Shown here one piece after another: positions 8,785-17,699 of a DNA stretch of 64,000 nt. A program made the position numbers and the translations under genes. The DNA lies in the NCBI GenBank assembly GCA_046757565.1, contig JBHHYN010000004.1:11985-75984 (forward strand), written 5' to 3'. The notes under the pieces were generated by a model, which saw only the letters and a list, made by a program, of their open reading frames with translations, was not told the DNA's origin and made no database searches. The DNA comes from JBHHYN01 sp046757565 (GTDB lineage: Bacteria > Pseudomonadota > Gammaproteobacteria > Eutrophobiales > Eutrophobiaceae). Position 1 is the first letter of the stretch, and each line of letters begins with the position of its first letter.

Positions 8785-10041
8785 TTAGAATTTGATCACA
8801 ATATCCGTCTGCAACAGGTTCTGGTCGGTATTACCGGCAATTTTTTCGCTCCGATAGAAATCCAGTCCCAAAACCACATTTTTCATGACCGCATAATTGA
8901 CGATAAATTCGTGTCCCTTGATCCCCGTCAGGCCATCGAAACGATCGGAATCAGGTAGAAAATCCGGGAACGCATTGGCCTCCAGACGGGCATAAATGTA
9001 TTTGAACTGCCATGTCCCTGCATGCGCGGTTTTTTTATCCCCGAACTTCAGGCCAACCGCATAACCGGTATCTTCCGGACTGCCGGTATCGGCATTTTTT
9101 ATAAAATCGGTAAACACAGCAGCACTTTTTCCGCTTCCGAAAATATTTGAGGCACCGATTTCAGCGGACAATCCGAGTGAATCAAATCTGAAATCCGTAT
9201 TGGTTCCTTCCGAGTTTGTCAGGACAGCGAGACTGCTGATATCATTGAAGCCATAATATGTCGCAGCGGCAGTCGCATAGAAGTCATCCGTTCTGAATTT
9301 CTGCCCCAATTGTCCATAAAACAGATAGGGATCATTACTTGAATTGGGGTCCTCCTCAAGCACCCAGATACCCGTATTGACAAAGGTATCGCCCAGCGCA
9401 TTTCTGAAATCGAAACCGGCGGAAAAGCCTTCCGGGTTAATGTCTGAATCCCATATCAGATCGGTCGGCGCCCACAGATAATGCTTACGTTTGAACTTGC
9501 CGGCAATGGCCTTTATTGAGTCCGTTGCTCTAAATTCCGCATAGGCATAATCCAGCCCGATATTCTTTGTATCAAAGGAGCCATCAAATGACTGATTGGT
9601 GGAACGTTGATCACTCGAGCCACTGGCCAGGCCCGCTCCCACCTCGACCCTGTTGACGGGGTGTGCAATGAAACCAAGCCGATAACGGACCCTGCCTCTA
9701 CCCCTGTTGGGTTTTCCATCCTCGGTCTGTTTTTGATAGCGCATGCGCGCATCCCCTTTAATTCTTATCTTCTCTGCCCACCTGGCCCTGTCCAGTCCCC
9801 TGACCGTTTGAGTAATTTCCTTTTTGAAATCATGGTTGACCTCATCAGATTTCTCCTCATCGGCCCTGGCGGCATTAACCAGCAGACCGTATTCCTCTGC
9901 TGAAATACTGCCTTTGTCCTTCAGGAGTTTAAGCAACTCCAGCATGGCGTCACTGCCTGCAAAGACAGGCATCGAGAGAAATAACATAGAGGCAAGCATG
10001 AGTATACTGTTCAGGTATTTGACTTTTTTCTTGTTTAACAC
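8785..10041 (-). CDS. Putative phosphate-regulated outer-membrane porin
   Basis: Likely beta-barrel porin of the putative-porin (Porin_5-like) group, 418 residues. A signal peptide ends near FLSMPVFAG, a short acidic helix (DAMLELLKLLKDKGS) follows, and the rest alternates in a pattern of barrel strands and ends in aromatic-rich IVIKF. The start is the GTG at 10041, chosen because GGGAG lies 7 bases upstream; the ATG further up has no such site. Six PhoB half-sites precede it, so it is probably made under phosphate starvation and serves anion or phosphate entry. Substrate specificity is inferred from regulation only. Confidence 0.82.
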   Translation of the reverse strand: MLNKKKVKYLNSILMLASMLFLSMPVFAGSDAMLELLKLLKDKGSISAEEYGLLVNAARADEEKSDEVNHDFKKEITQTVRGLDRARWAEKIRIKGDARMRYQKQTEDGKPNRGRGRVRYRLGFIAHPVNRVEVGAGLASGSSDQRSTNQSFDGSFDTKNIGLDYAYAEFRATDSIKAIAGKFKRKHYLWAPTDLIWDSDINPEGFSAGFDFRNALGDTFVNTGIWVLEEDPNSSNDPYLFYGQLGQKFRTDDFYATAAATYYGFNDISSLAVLTNSEGTNTDFRFDSLGLSAEIGASNIFGSGKSAAVFTDFIKNADTGSPEDTGYAVGLKFGDKKTAHAGTWQFKYIYARLEANAFPDFLPDSDRFDGLTGIKGHEFIVNYAVMKNVVLGLDFYRSEKIAGNTDQNLLQTDIVIKF

Positions 10042-10122
10042 ATTTATTCTCCCACGATTAAGGGTTATAGACTCCACCGATTCTTCTCCTTTTATGAGGC
10101 TGGTTTGATTTCAGGGATGGCG

Positions 10123-10200
10123 ATGATACGGGTTGTCTGTTGCAGGTAGATGAATATGAGATGACGCCGGGATGAAAGAATTATGACAGCAGTGTTACAA
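10123..10200 (-). promoter_or_regulatory. Tandem Pho-box array and -10 of the porin gene
   Basis: On the minus strand six heptamers recur every 11 bp from 10200 to 10139: TTGTAAC, CTGTCAT, CTTTCAT, GCGTCAT, TATTCAT and CTGCAAC. This equals three consecutive 22-bp PhoB boxes (consensus CTGTCAT-N4-CTGTCAT). A TATCAT -10 element (10128-10123) follows the last heptamer by 10 bases, the spacing of PhoB-activated promoters that lack a -35. Confidence 0.8.
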
Positions 10201-10261
10201 AAACACAGAGGAGGGTTTAAGATTGCTGGTTATAAAGATAAGATCACGAAATTTATGATCG

Positions 10262-10295
10262 CCGTCATGAAACTGTAACAGGTTTGCTATCTAAT
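10262..10295 (+). promoter_or_regulatory. Pho box and -10 of the phoBR operon
   Basis: CCGTCAT-GAAA-CTGTAAC (10262-10279) matches the PhoB consensus on the plus strand. About 10 bases downstream is a TCTAAT -10 element (10290-10295). This indicates autoregulation of phoBR, as is known in E. coli. Confidence 0.72.
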
Positions 10296-10326
10296 AGCAT
10301 GCATGCTGAATGCATCCACAGGGCAA

Positions 10327-11016
10327 ATGAAAGAAAAGATACTCATCGTTGAAGATGAGGCGGCAATCCGGGAAATGCTTGGGTATACGCTGATGAAGGA
10401 GGGCTTTTCATTCCAGGAGGCTGCTGATGTGGAACAGGCCCGCCCACTCATAACTGCGCGGAAACCTGATCTGATCCTGCTTGACTGGATGCTTCCCGGT
10501 ATGAGTGGAATCGATTATGCCCGCCGCCTGCGCAGTGATCCGGAAACCAGCAGCATCCCGGTTATCATATTGACAGCGAAAGGGGAGGAGGCTGACAAGG
10601 TGCGTGGCCTCGACAGCGGCGCCGATGATTATATCACCAAGCCCTTCTCAACCCGGGAATTACTGGCGCGTATCAAGGCCGTGCTCAGACGCACGGGCAA
10701 TAGCGAACAAACCGGTATTGTAACGGTTGCCGACCTGACACTGGATCCGGAGTCATACCGGGTCATGGTGCGGGACCAACATATCGACATCAGTCCCACT
10801 GAATTCCGGCTGTTACATTTTTTTATTTCTCACCCGGAACGGGTTTACAGCCGCGCCCAGTTGCTGGATCAGGTGTGGGGACAGAATGTCTATGTGGAAG
10901 AACGTACGGTGGATGTGCATATCAGGCGCTTGCGCCAGACGCTGGCGCCGTTTGCTTACGATAAATTCATACAAACAGTCCGTAGTGTAGGCTACCGGTT
11001 TTCAGTTCACGGATAA
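10327..11016 (+). CDS. phoB: Phosphate regulon response regulator PhoB
   Basis: OmpR-type transcription factor that, once phosphorylated by PhoR, binds Pho boxes and recruits sigma-70 polymerase. The receiver domain begins KILIVEDEAAIREM, with the phosphoacceptor aspartate in LILLDWMLPG and the conserved lysine in DDYITKPFS. The C-terminal winged helix ends in ERTVDVHIRRLR and VRSVGYRF. Starting at the ATG at 10327 gives 229 residues, exactly the E. coli length; an in-frame ATG at 10303 would add eight residues. phoR follows after 4 bases. Confidence 0.96.
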   Translation: MKEKILIVEDEAAIREMLGYTLMKEGFSFQEAADVEQARPLITARKPDLILLDWMLPGMSGIDYARRLRSDPETSSIPVIILTAKGEEADKVRGLDSGADDYITKPFSTRELLARIKAVLRRTGNSEQTGIVTVADLTLDPESYRVMVRDQHIDISPTEFRLLHFFISHPERVYSRAQLLDQVWGQNVYVEERTVDVHIRRLRQTLAPFAYDKFIQTVRSVGYRFSVHG

Positions 11017-11020
11017 CATT

Positions 11021-12337
11021 ATGAAAGAGGATTTTTGGCGATTTTCAGGCGTCATCATTCTTTCCGCATTGGCGGGCACCGTAACCGGACAAGTCACTGC
11101 CTGTCTGCTGGCCGGTGTGGTACTTTTTGTTTTCTGGCAATACCGGACCCTGAGGCGATTGTTGTTGTGGCTACAGCGCAGGGGGGAAAACGATCCGCCC
11201 GAAACTCCGGGCATCATTGATGAAATCTGCCGCGAAATTGACTCTATGCGGGTGCGGCATAAAAAGCGCAAAGCCAAATTATCCGGTTTTCTGAACCGTT
11301 TTCAGGACTCGACCGCCGCCCTGCCGGATGCCATTGTCATACTGGGAATGGGGAGTGAGATAGAGTGGGCGAACAACAAGGCACAGGATTATCTCGGGGT
11401 GAATTGGCCCCAGGATGCGAGACAACGTATCTCCAACCTGATCCGCCATCCTGAGCTGATGAACTACATCGGTAACGAGAGTCGCTACAACTCCGGCCAG
11501 AGTCTGCAACTGTCATCACCGGTTAACAACGGGCTGGAACTCGAACTCAGGGTGGTCCCCTATGGTAAAAAGCAGAAACTGCTGGTAGCCAGGGACATTA
11601 CAAAAATACACCGTATCAACCGGATGCGCAAAGACTTTATTGCCAATGCCTCCCATGAGTTACGTACACCTCTGACCGTTATTGCCGGGTACCTGGAGGG
11701 ACTTGACAGTGAAGAGTGTCCGCCTGGCTGGAGGCCGCAGATAGAACAGATGCGCCGGCAGACTGAGCGTATGCAGAGACTGATTGAAGATCTGCTGATG
11801 CTGTCTTCGCTGGAATCGGATGTCGCACAGCAGGAGAAAGAGGTAGTAGCCGTTCCGGAAATGCTCTCAACGATCTATCAGGAGGCCCAATCCCTGAGTG
11901 GCATAATGGGGCATATATTTTATCTGGAAACCGATGCGGATCTCCGCGTAAAGGGCTACCAGCGCGAGTTGTATAGTGCCTTCTCCAACCTGGTTTTCAA
12001 TGCGGTGCAGCATACCCCCGAGAAGGGGATCATTCGTATCAAATGGTATAGAGAGGGAAACAATGCCTGTCTTGAGGTTATCGACACAGGAGCGGGTATC
12101 GGTGCAGAACACATACCCAGGTTAACGGAACGTTTCTACCGCGTCGATAAAGGACGCTCCCGGGACAAGGGTGGCACAGGGCTTGGGCTGGCCATCGTTA
12201 AACACGCCCTGGTACGGCATGGCGCCAGCCTGCAGATTCATAGCCAACCGGGCAAGGGGAGTACGTTTCGCTGTGAATTCCCTGAACTGCTAATCATCAC
12301 CAAACCAGTGGAGGATGCAGCAAGCCTGCCGGCCTGA
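11021..12337 (+). CDS. phoR: Phosphate regulon sensor kinase PhoR
   Basis: Inner-membrane histidine kinase that phosphorylates or dephosphorylates PhoB according to signals from PstSCAB and PhoU. Its 438 residues comprise two closely spaced N-terminal membrane helices (residues 8-43), a charged linker, a PAS domain (around DAIVILGMGSEIEWAN), and the DHp helix with the phosphoacceptor in ASHELRTPLTV. A catalytic ATPase domain follows, with DTGAGIG and GGTGLGLAIVKH. The periplasmic part is minimal, as in other PhoR proteins. Confidence 0.95.
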   Translation: MKEDFWRFSGVIILSALAGTVTGQVTACLLAGVVLFVFWQYRTLRRLLLWLQRRGENDPPETPGIIDEICREIDSMRVRHKKRKAKLSGFLNRFQDSTAALPDAIVILGMGSEIEWANNKAQDYLGVNWPQDARQRISNLIRHPELMNYIGNESRYNSGQSLQLSSPVNNGLELELRVVPYGKKQKLLVARDITKIHRINRMRKDFIANASHELRTPLTVIAGYLEGLDSEECPPGWRPQIEQMRRQTERMQRLIEDLLMLSSLESDVAQQEKEVVAVPEMLSTIYQEAQSLSGIMGHIFYLETDADLRVKGYQRELYSAFSNLVFNAVQHTPEKGIIRIKWYREGNNACLEVIDTGAGIGAEHIPRLTERFYRVDKGRSRDKGGTGLGLAIVKHALVRHGASLQIHSQPGKGSTFRCEFPELLIITKPVEDAASLPA

Positions 12338-12380
12338 ACCGCCTCTTTTAGGGCACATCGAAAAACGCCCTTTAATTAAA

Positions 12381-12426
12381 CTGTCATAATCTCTTCATTA
12401 GCCTGTCATTAACACTTGCCAGAATC
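12381..12426 (+). promoter_or_regulatory. Pho boxes and -10 of pstS
   Basis: Heptamers CTGTCAT (12381), TCTTCAT (12392), CTGTCAT (12403) and a degenerate ACTTGCC (12414) are spaced 11 bp apart. A weak -10 (AGAATC, 12421-12426) begins 11 bases after the second perfect heptamer. The pstS ATG is 70 bases further on. Confidence 0.8.
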
Positions 12427-12496
12427 TGCCTTCAGCAGGGTTTACTGATCAACCGTAAGTCCGGTTATCCCACTATCAATTAATGGAGAATGAGAA

Positions 12497-13495
12497 ATGC
12501 CTAAACAGATAATTTTTACGACGAGTATTTTACTTGTTTCCCTGCTGCCGGCTGCAGTCATGGCGGACAGCGGCGGGCTTGACCCCATGCTGGCGGCATA
12601 CACCAAGTCCAGCGGTGTTTCCGGCAATATTATCAGTGTCGGCTCGGATACCCTGGCCAATGTAATGACCGAGTGGGCAGAAGCATTTAAAAAACTTTAT
12701 CCCAATGTCAACATACAGATCCAGGCAGCCGGGTCATCCACGGCGCCGCCGGCCTTGACCGAAGGAACCTCCAATTTTGGCCCCATGAGCCGCAAGATGA
12801 AGGACCGGGAGCTGGCCGCCTTTGAGAAAAAATACGGTTATAAGCCGACCCCTGTCCGGGTAGCCATCGATGCCCTCGCTGTCTACGTCAACAAGGACAA
12901 CCCCATCCAGGGACTGACCATTCCCCAGGTCGATGCAATTTTTTCCGCAACACGCAAATGCGGTTATGGTAAAGATATCAACACCTGGGGACAACTTGGT
13001 CTCAGCGGCGCCTGGGCGCACCGACCCATACAAATCTATGGGCGAAACTCTGTCTCCGGGACCTATGGATACTTCAAGAAACATGCCTTGTGTAAGGGGG
13101 ATTACCGGAATAGTGTCAACGAACAGCCCGGTTCCGCCTCGGTGGTCCAGGGCGTGACCAAGTCCATCAACGGTATCGGTTATTCCGGCATCGGCTACAA
13201 AACCTCCGGGGTACGTGCCTTGCCACTGACAAAGAAGCCCGGCCACGCATTCATCGCGGCAACAACGGCTAATGCCATCAATGGCCGCTATCCACTGGCC
13301 CGTTTCCTGTATATATACGTGAATAAGGCCCCGAATAAACCCCTGTCACCGCTTGAGCGCGAGTTCATCAAGATGGTCCTCTCCAGGGTGGGACAGACAG
13401 TGGTCATAAAGGACGGCTATATCTCCTTGCCCTCCAAGATAGTGAACAAGGAGCTGGCCAGGGTTTCGGTCGACCTGGCCAGCAATAGAAAATGA
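12497..13495 (+). CDS. pstS: Phosphate ABC transporter substrate-binding protein PstS
   Basis: Periplasmic phosphate receptor of the Pst transporter, 332 residues. A signal peptide ends around residue 23 (AAVMA-DS). Phosphate-contact regions of this family are visible: ISVGSDTLANVM, IQAAGSSTAPPAL and RNSVSGTYGYF. Tandem Pho boxes precede the gene, and a terminator separates it from pstC, which allows more PstS than permease to be made. It belongs to the PstS-like branch common in gammaproteobacteria, not the E. coli-type sequence group. Confidence 0.94.
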   Translation: MPKQIIFTTSILLVSLLPAAVMADSGGLDPMLAAYTKSSGVSGNIISVGSDTLANVMTEWAEAFKKLYPNVNIQIQAAGSSTAPPALTEGTSNFGPMSRKMKDRELAAFEKKYGYKPTPVRVAIDALAVYVNKDNPIQGLTIPQVDAIFSATRKCGYGKDINTWGQLGLSGAWAHRPIQIYGRNSVSGTYGYFKKHALCKGDYRNSVNEQPGSASVVQGVTKSINGIGYSGIGYKTSGVRALPLTKKPGHAFIAATTANAINGRYPLARFLYIYVNKAPNKPLSPLEREFIKMVLSRVGQTVVIKDGYISLPSKIVNKELARVSVDLASNRK

Positions 13496-13550
13496 ACAAC
13501 AGGTGGGCAAGCACTAGAGATTTTTGGTTGGTTTTTTTAACTTTTATTAT

Positions 13551-13579
13551 CTCTGTGACCTCTGTGCCCCTGTGGTTAA
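13551..13579 (+). repeat. CTCTGTG-type short tandem motif
   Basis: Between pstS and pstC, three imperfect 10-base units follow one another: CTCTGTGACC, TCTGTGCCCC and TGTGGTTAA. The preceding sequence is T-rich. There is no coding potential and no hairpin. I recall similar CTCTGTG-rich strings from intergenic regions of other environmental bacteria, but its function is unknown. Confidence 0.45.
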
Positions 13580-13668
13580 TCAGAAATTTAAAATAAACCC
13601 CAAACAGTAAAAAAATAAAGCCCCTCTAGACTCTTGCAACCCCCCTCCTTCCTGCTTGAGTCCTTCCG

Positions 13669-13692
13669 GCCCCGCAATAGCGGGGCTTTTTT
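13669..13692 (+). terminator. Rho-independent terminator between pstS and pstC
   Basis: GCCCCGC, an AATA loop and GCGGGGC form a perfect 7-bp GC stem, followed by six T residues. It lies 174 bases after the pstS stop and 64 before the pstC start. Confidence 0.92.
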
Positions 13693-13755
13693 CTCCTGCA
13701 GGTTAATTATCTGTGAAGTAATAATATTGTCACATTTAAGCCCTACACTACCCGC

Positions 13756-16038
13756 ATGTCTGATGCCGATACATCGCTCGCCGCTATCATCCCGGCTTTT
13801 AATTCCCCTGCTGCAGCGCGTTTCCGGAGCTGGCGTCATATCAGGGACATCGCCACCCGGCACCTGATGACCATTGGCGGCGTCAGCATTATTATTGCGA
13901 TCGTCCTGATTGCCTTTTATCTGTTCTACGTCGTACTGCCGATGTTCCGGCCCGCTCACATGCAACAACTGGGGGAGTATCCATTACCCGGCAATGCACA
14001 GGCTGGCACCCTGCTCTATGCCATGGAGGAACAGCATGAGATTGGCCTGCGCCTGAGCGCGGACGGACGCGCCGTTTTTTTCAGGACGAAAGATGGCCAG
14101 GTGTATGAAAAAGCAGACGGGTCAATTACCATGCCGGCCGCCATCACCGCCTTTGCCAGCGGTGACCCCGCGCAGAGGATTATTGCCCTCGGCTTCGCCG
14201 ACGGCACGGCAAAACTCATCCGGCATAATTACGCGGTATCCTATCCGGATGATGTACGGGTCATCACCCCCCGCCTTGACTACCCGTTCGGCGGGCAGCC
14301 CATAGCAATCGACCCTGCAGGCAACAGTCTGGCGTTGATCAGCGCCCAGGCGGATGCGGAGCAGGCCACCATTGCCGCACTGACGGCTGATGGGCGTTTG
14401 CTCCTTGTCAACCTGCAGAGGGAAGAGTCCCTGCTCGAGGATGAGGTCACTTTAAACCGGACCGAAACCCGAATTCCCTCACCTGACAACCACATCAGTC
14501 ATCTGGTCCTCGATGTAGAACAGCGTGACCTGTACCTGGCAGACGAGAACGGATTCATCAGCTACCTGGATATCAGTGACAAGGCGAAACCGAGGCTAAT
14601 ACAGCGGGTCAAGGCGGTGCCGGACGCTGTACACATCACCAGCCTCAAGTTCTTGAGTGGCGGGATTTCCATCCTGGTGGGTGATTCCCGCGGCACGGTG
14701 ACACAGTGGTTTCCGGTCAGGGACGCAGACAATAATTATACCCTTGAGAACATCCGTCATTTTGATGACCAGAATGCCCCAATCAACGCCATTGCCCCGG
14801 AATACAACCGCAAGGGATTTCTTGCCATCGGCGAAGATGGGTCCCTGGGTATTTATCACACCACGGCCCATCGCACCGTGCTGCTGAGACAGATCAGCCC
14901 TGACAGTCTCTCCGCCATCGCTATCGCCCCACGCGCCAATGCGGCCCTGATAGAAGCTGCTGGCCGGCAACTGCAATTCTGGCGCATCGATAATGAATAC
15001 CCCGAAGTCTCGTGGCAATCCCTGTGGGGGAAGGTCTGGTATGAAAGCCGGGATAAACCCGAGTATATCTGGCAATCGTCATCGGCGAGCAGTGACTTCG
15101 AGCCCAAGTTCAGCCTGACTCCACTGGCCTTTGGCACCCTGAAGGCCGCCTTCTATGCCATGCTGTTTGCCGTGCCTCTGGCGCTCATGGGTGCCATCTA
15201 TACCGCCTATTTCATGTCGACGCCGATGCGCAGTTTTGTGAAGCCGACTATTGAAATTATGGCGGCGCTGCCGACCGTGATTCTGGGCTTTATCGCCGGA
15301 CTCTGGTTTGCGCCGTACGTGGAGCACCATCTGGCAGGCATATTACTGTTGCTTATCCTGATACCATTGGCGACGCTTGCCGCGGCATGGCTCTGGCGGC
15401 AACTCCCGGCCGGGATGCAACATATCATTCCTAAAGGCTGGGAGGCAGCGCTACTGATACCGGTCATTCTCGTTGCCACTTTCATATCCATCTGGATTGG
15501 TCAATACCTCGAAACCCTGTTCTTCGGAGGCCACCTGCCCCTCTGGCTGACCCATGATATGGGGATCGATTATGATCAGCGCAACTCCCTCATTGTGGGC
15601 ATTGCCATCGCTTTCGCCGTCATACCGACCATCTTTTCCATCAGTGAAGACGCCATTTTCAGCGTTCCCAAACACCTGACCTCCGGTTCCCTGGCTTTGG
15701 GCGCCACTCCATGGCAGACCATGGTGCGGGTCGTCTTACTGACGGCGAGCCCGGGGATTTTTTCTGCCGTGATGATTGGGATGGGCCGGGCCATCGGCGA
15801 GACCATGATCGTGGTGATGGCAACGGGCAACACCGCCATTATGGATATGAATATTTTCGAGGGGTTTCGCGCCCTGTCCGCCAATATCGCCGTGGAGATA
15901 CCGGAAGCCGAAGTGGGCAGCAGCCATTATCGTATTCTGTTCCTGGCAGCACTGGTACTGTTTCTCGCTACTTTTCTGTTCAATACCCTGGCGGAAGTGG
16001 TCCGGCAACGCCTGCGCACCCGATACAGCAACTTGTAA
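13756..16038 (+). CDS. pstC: Phosphate ABC transporter permease PstC, large form
   Basis: Inner-membrane permease half of the Pst transporter. At 760 residues it is more than twice E. coli PstC (319). A first membrane helix (about 45-70) is followed by a periplasmic region of some 380 residues. Its repeated short strands and turns (RLSADGRAVFFRTKDG, LGFADGTAKLIRH) suggest a beta-propeller-like fold. The transport domain starts near LTPLAFGTLKAAF and includes the permease loop of the EAA type (SLALGATPWQTMVRVVLLTA). The stop overlaps the pstA start by one base. Large PstC forms occur in other gammaproteobacteria; the role of the insert is unknown. Confidence 0.92.
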   Translation: MSDADTSLAAIIPAFNSPAAARFRSWRHIRDIATRHLMTIGGVSIIIAIVLIAFYLFYVVLPMFRPAHMQQLGEYPLPGNAQAGTLLYAMEEQHEIGLRLSADGRAVFFRTKDGQVYEKADGSITMPAAITAFASGDPAQRIIALGFADGTAKLIRHNYAVSYPDDVRVITPRLDYPFGGQPIAIDPAGNSLALISAQADAEQATIAALTADGRLLLVNLQREESLLEDEVTLNRTETRIPSPDNHISHLVLDVEQRDLYLADENGFISYLDISDKAKPRLIQRVKAVPDAVHITSLKFLSGGISILVGDSRGTVTQWFPVRDADNNYTLENIRHFDDQNAPINAIAPEYNRKGFLAIGEDGSLGIYHTTAHRTVLLRQISPDSLSAIAIAPRANAALIEAAGRQLQFWRIDNEYPEVSWQSLWGKVWYESRDKPEYIWQSSSASSDFEPKFSLTPLAFGTLKAAFYAMLFAVPLALMGAIYTAYFMSTPMRSFVKPTIEIMAALPTVILGFIAGLWFAPYVEHHLAGILLLLILIPLATLAAAWLWRQLPAGMQHIIPKGWEAALLIPVILVATFISIWIGQYLETLFFGGHLPLWLTHDMGIDYDQRNSLIVGIAIAFAVIPTIFSISEDAIFSVPKHLTSGSLALGATPWQTMVRVVLLTASPGIFSAVMIGMGRAIGETMIVVMATGNTAIMDMNIFEGFRALSANIAVEIPEAEVGSSHYRILFLAALVLFLATFLFNTLAEVVRQRLRTRYSNL

Positions 16039-17699
16039 TGGGCGGGAACATCAAGACCTGGATCGACAGCGGTGAGCCCTATATCTGGCTCAATGCCGGG
16101 GCAGTCAGTATATCGATCCTGCTTGTGACCGGTCTGGTGGGCATGATCACAGTGCGCGGGCTCGTTCATTTCTGGCCGGCGGCCGTGGTTGCACTCGACT
16201 ATACCGGGCAGGACGGTTCGATCACGCCTATTATCGGGGAATTGGTGGAGCATGAGCGAACAACCCTGGATCACCCTGGTCAGCAAAAAGGGCTAACCAC
16301 AGGATCGCTTGTCGGCCGCTATCTGGTTAAAACCGGCAACCGAGATCTCTCCGGACTGGATTTCCGATGGGTTGATGAGACCGGCATGGGGAAACTGCAA
16401 CATCCGGATAATGTGATGGTAGTTGAGCGCAGGGAATGGGGTAATTTTTACGGTTATCTGCACGAAATCAGGGAAAACGGGCAGGCCGTCAACCCGGAGA
16501 GTGGCCTGTGGCACACCTTTCAGACACAGATCCGGCGCAGTGGATCCCTGTTTGACCGGATCAGGCATACCGAGAAGGACCTGATCGGTAACATTAACTA
16601 CCGGATGGAACATCTGCGCCTGCAACAACGGGGCCTGACACTGCAGGGAATTTCCGATCCGGTCCGGATGAAGGCCATCAGCCGGCAACGCCGGCAGTTA
16701 CAACTGAAATATGATGGTTATACACAACAACTTGCCCGGCTCTACCGGCAACTCAACAGCGTTACTGTCATCGCCACCCAGGCCGATGGCAAGGAAGTCA
16801 CTATCCCCTTGTCCAAGGTAGTTCGCGCCTATCGTCCGAACCGGATGAGTATGCTGGAGAAGACGGCATTTTACTTTACGAAGTTGTGGGAATTCATTGC
16901 AGCCGAACCGCGGGAATCCAACACCGAAGGCGGCATCTTCCCGGCCATCTTCGGGACGGTCATAATGGTCATGATTATGGCAATCATGGTCACTCCGTTT
17001 GGAGTGATCGCTGCCATCTATCTACATGAGTATGCCCGGCAAGGGCCCTTGACCCGGTTAATCCGGATCGCCGTCAATAACCTCGCCGGGGTGCCATCTA
17101 TCGTCTATGGTGTGTTCGGGCTGGGTTTTTTCGTCTATTTCCTCGGCGGTCATATCGATCAGCTATTTTTCCCCGAGGCCCTGCCCACCCCCACCTTCGG
17201 CACACCGGGCCTGCTCTGGGCATCCGTCACCCTGGCGCTGCTCACTGTCCCCGTTGTCATCGTAGCGACGGAAGAGGGCCTGTCCCGGGTCCCGCAGAAC
17301 ATACGGGAAGGCAGCCTGGCCCTGGGTGCGACCAAGGCCGAGACCTTATGGTTAACCGTGTTGCCGATGACAGCCCCTGCCATGATAACGGGCTTGATAC
17401 TGGCAATTGCCAGGGCAGCCGGAGAGGTCGCGCCCCTGATGTTGGTCGGTGTTGTCAAGCTTGCGCCGTCACTACCCCTGGATAGCAATTATCCGTTTCT
17501 GCATCTGGACAGAAAATTCATGCATCTGGGATTTCATATCTATGACGCAGGGTTTCAGAGCCCCAATGTTGAGGCAGCCAGGCCACTGGTCTACTCCACG
17601 GCCCTGCTGTTGATCGCCATTATTATCATTTTAAACCTGACAGCTATCAGGATTCGTAATAGGCTTAGGGAGAAATATCGTGCAGCAGAGCAATATTAG
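16038..17699 (+). CDS. pstA: Phosphate ABC transporter permease PstA, large form
   Basis: Second permease half of the Pst transporter, 553 residues against 296 in E. coli. Membrane helix 1 (about residues 18-45) is followed by a long periplasmic region. This contains an arginine- and glutamine-rich stretch (around MEHLRLQQRGLTLQG) that looks like a coiled coil. The transport domain begins near EGGIFPAIFGTVIMVM, with permease loop SLALGATKAETLWLTVLP. The start is the ATG in TAATG, overlapping the pstC stop; the frame is open far upstream, but that part is only a shadow of pstC. The 3' end overlaps pstB by 20 bases. Confidence 0.92.
   Translation: MGGNIKTWIDSGEPYIWLNAGAVSISILLVTGLVGMITVRGLVHFWPAAVVALDYTGQDGSITPIIGELVEHERTTLDHPGQQKGLTTGSLVGRYLVKTGNRDLSGLDFRWVDETGMGKLQHPDNVMVVERREWGNFYGYLHEIRENGQAVNPESGLWHTFQTQIRRSGSLFDRIRHTEKDLIGNINYRMEHLRLQQRGLTLQGISDPVRMKAISRQRRQLQLKYDGYTQQLARLYRQLNSVTVIATQADGKEVTIPLSKVVRAYRPNRMSMLEKTAFYFTKLWEFIAAEPRESNTEGGIFPAIFGTVIMVMIMAIMVTPFGVIAAIYLHEYARQGPLTRLIRIAVNNLAGVPSIVYGVFGLGFFVYFLGGHIDQLFFPEALPTPTFGTPGLLWASVTLALLTVPVVIVATEEGLSRVPQNIREGSLALGATKAETLWLTVLPMTAPAMITGLILAIARAAGEVAPLMLVGVVKLAPSLPLDSNYPFLHLDRKFMHLGFHIYDAGFQSPNVEAARPLVYSTALLLIAIIIILNLTAIRIRNRLREKYRAAEQY

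Noticed and set aside
10297..10308. AGCATGCATGCT palindrome before phoB
   Set aside because: A short self-complementary string made of alternating GCAT; no regulator site is known to match it.
12350..12371. Possible terminator after phoR
   Set aside because: Only a 5-bp AGGGC/GCCCT stem with a 12-base loop and a poor T-tail; too weak to list.
15711..16037. N-terminal extension of pstA into pstC
   Set aside because: The extra codons are a shadow of pstC; PstA similarity and its membrane helix begin after the ATG at 16038.
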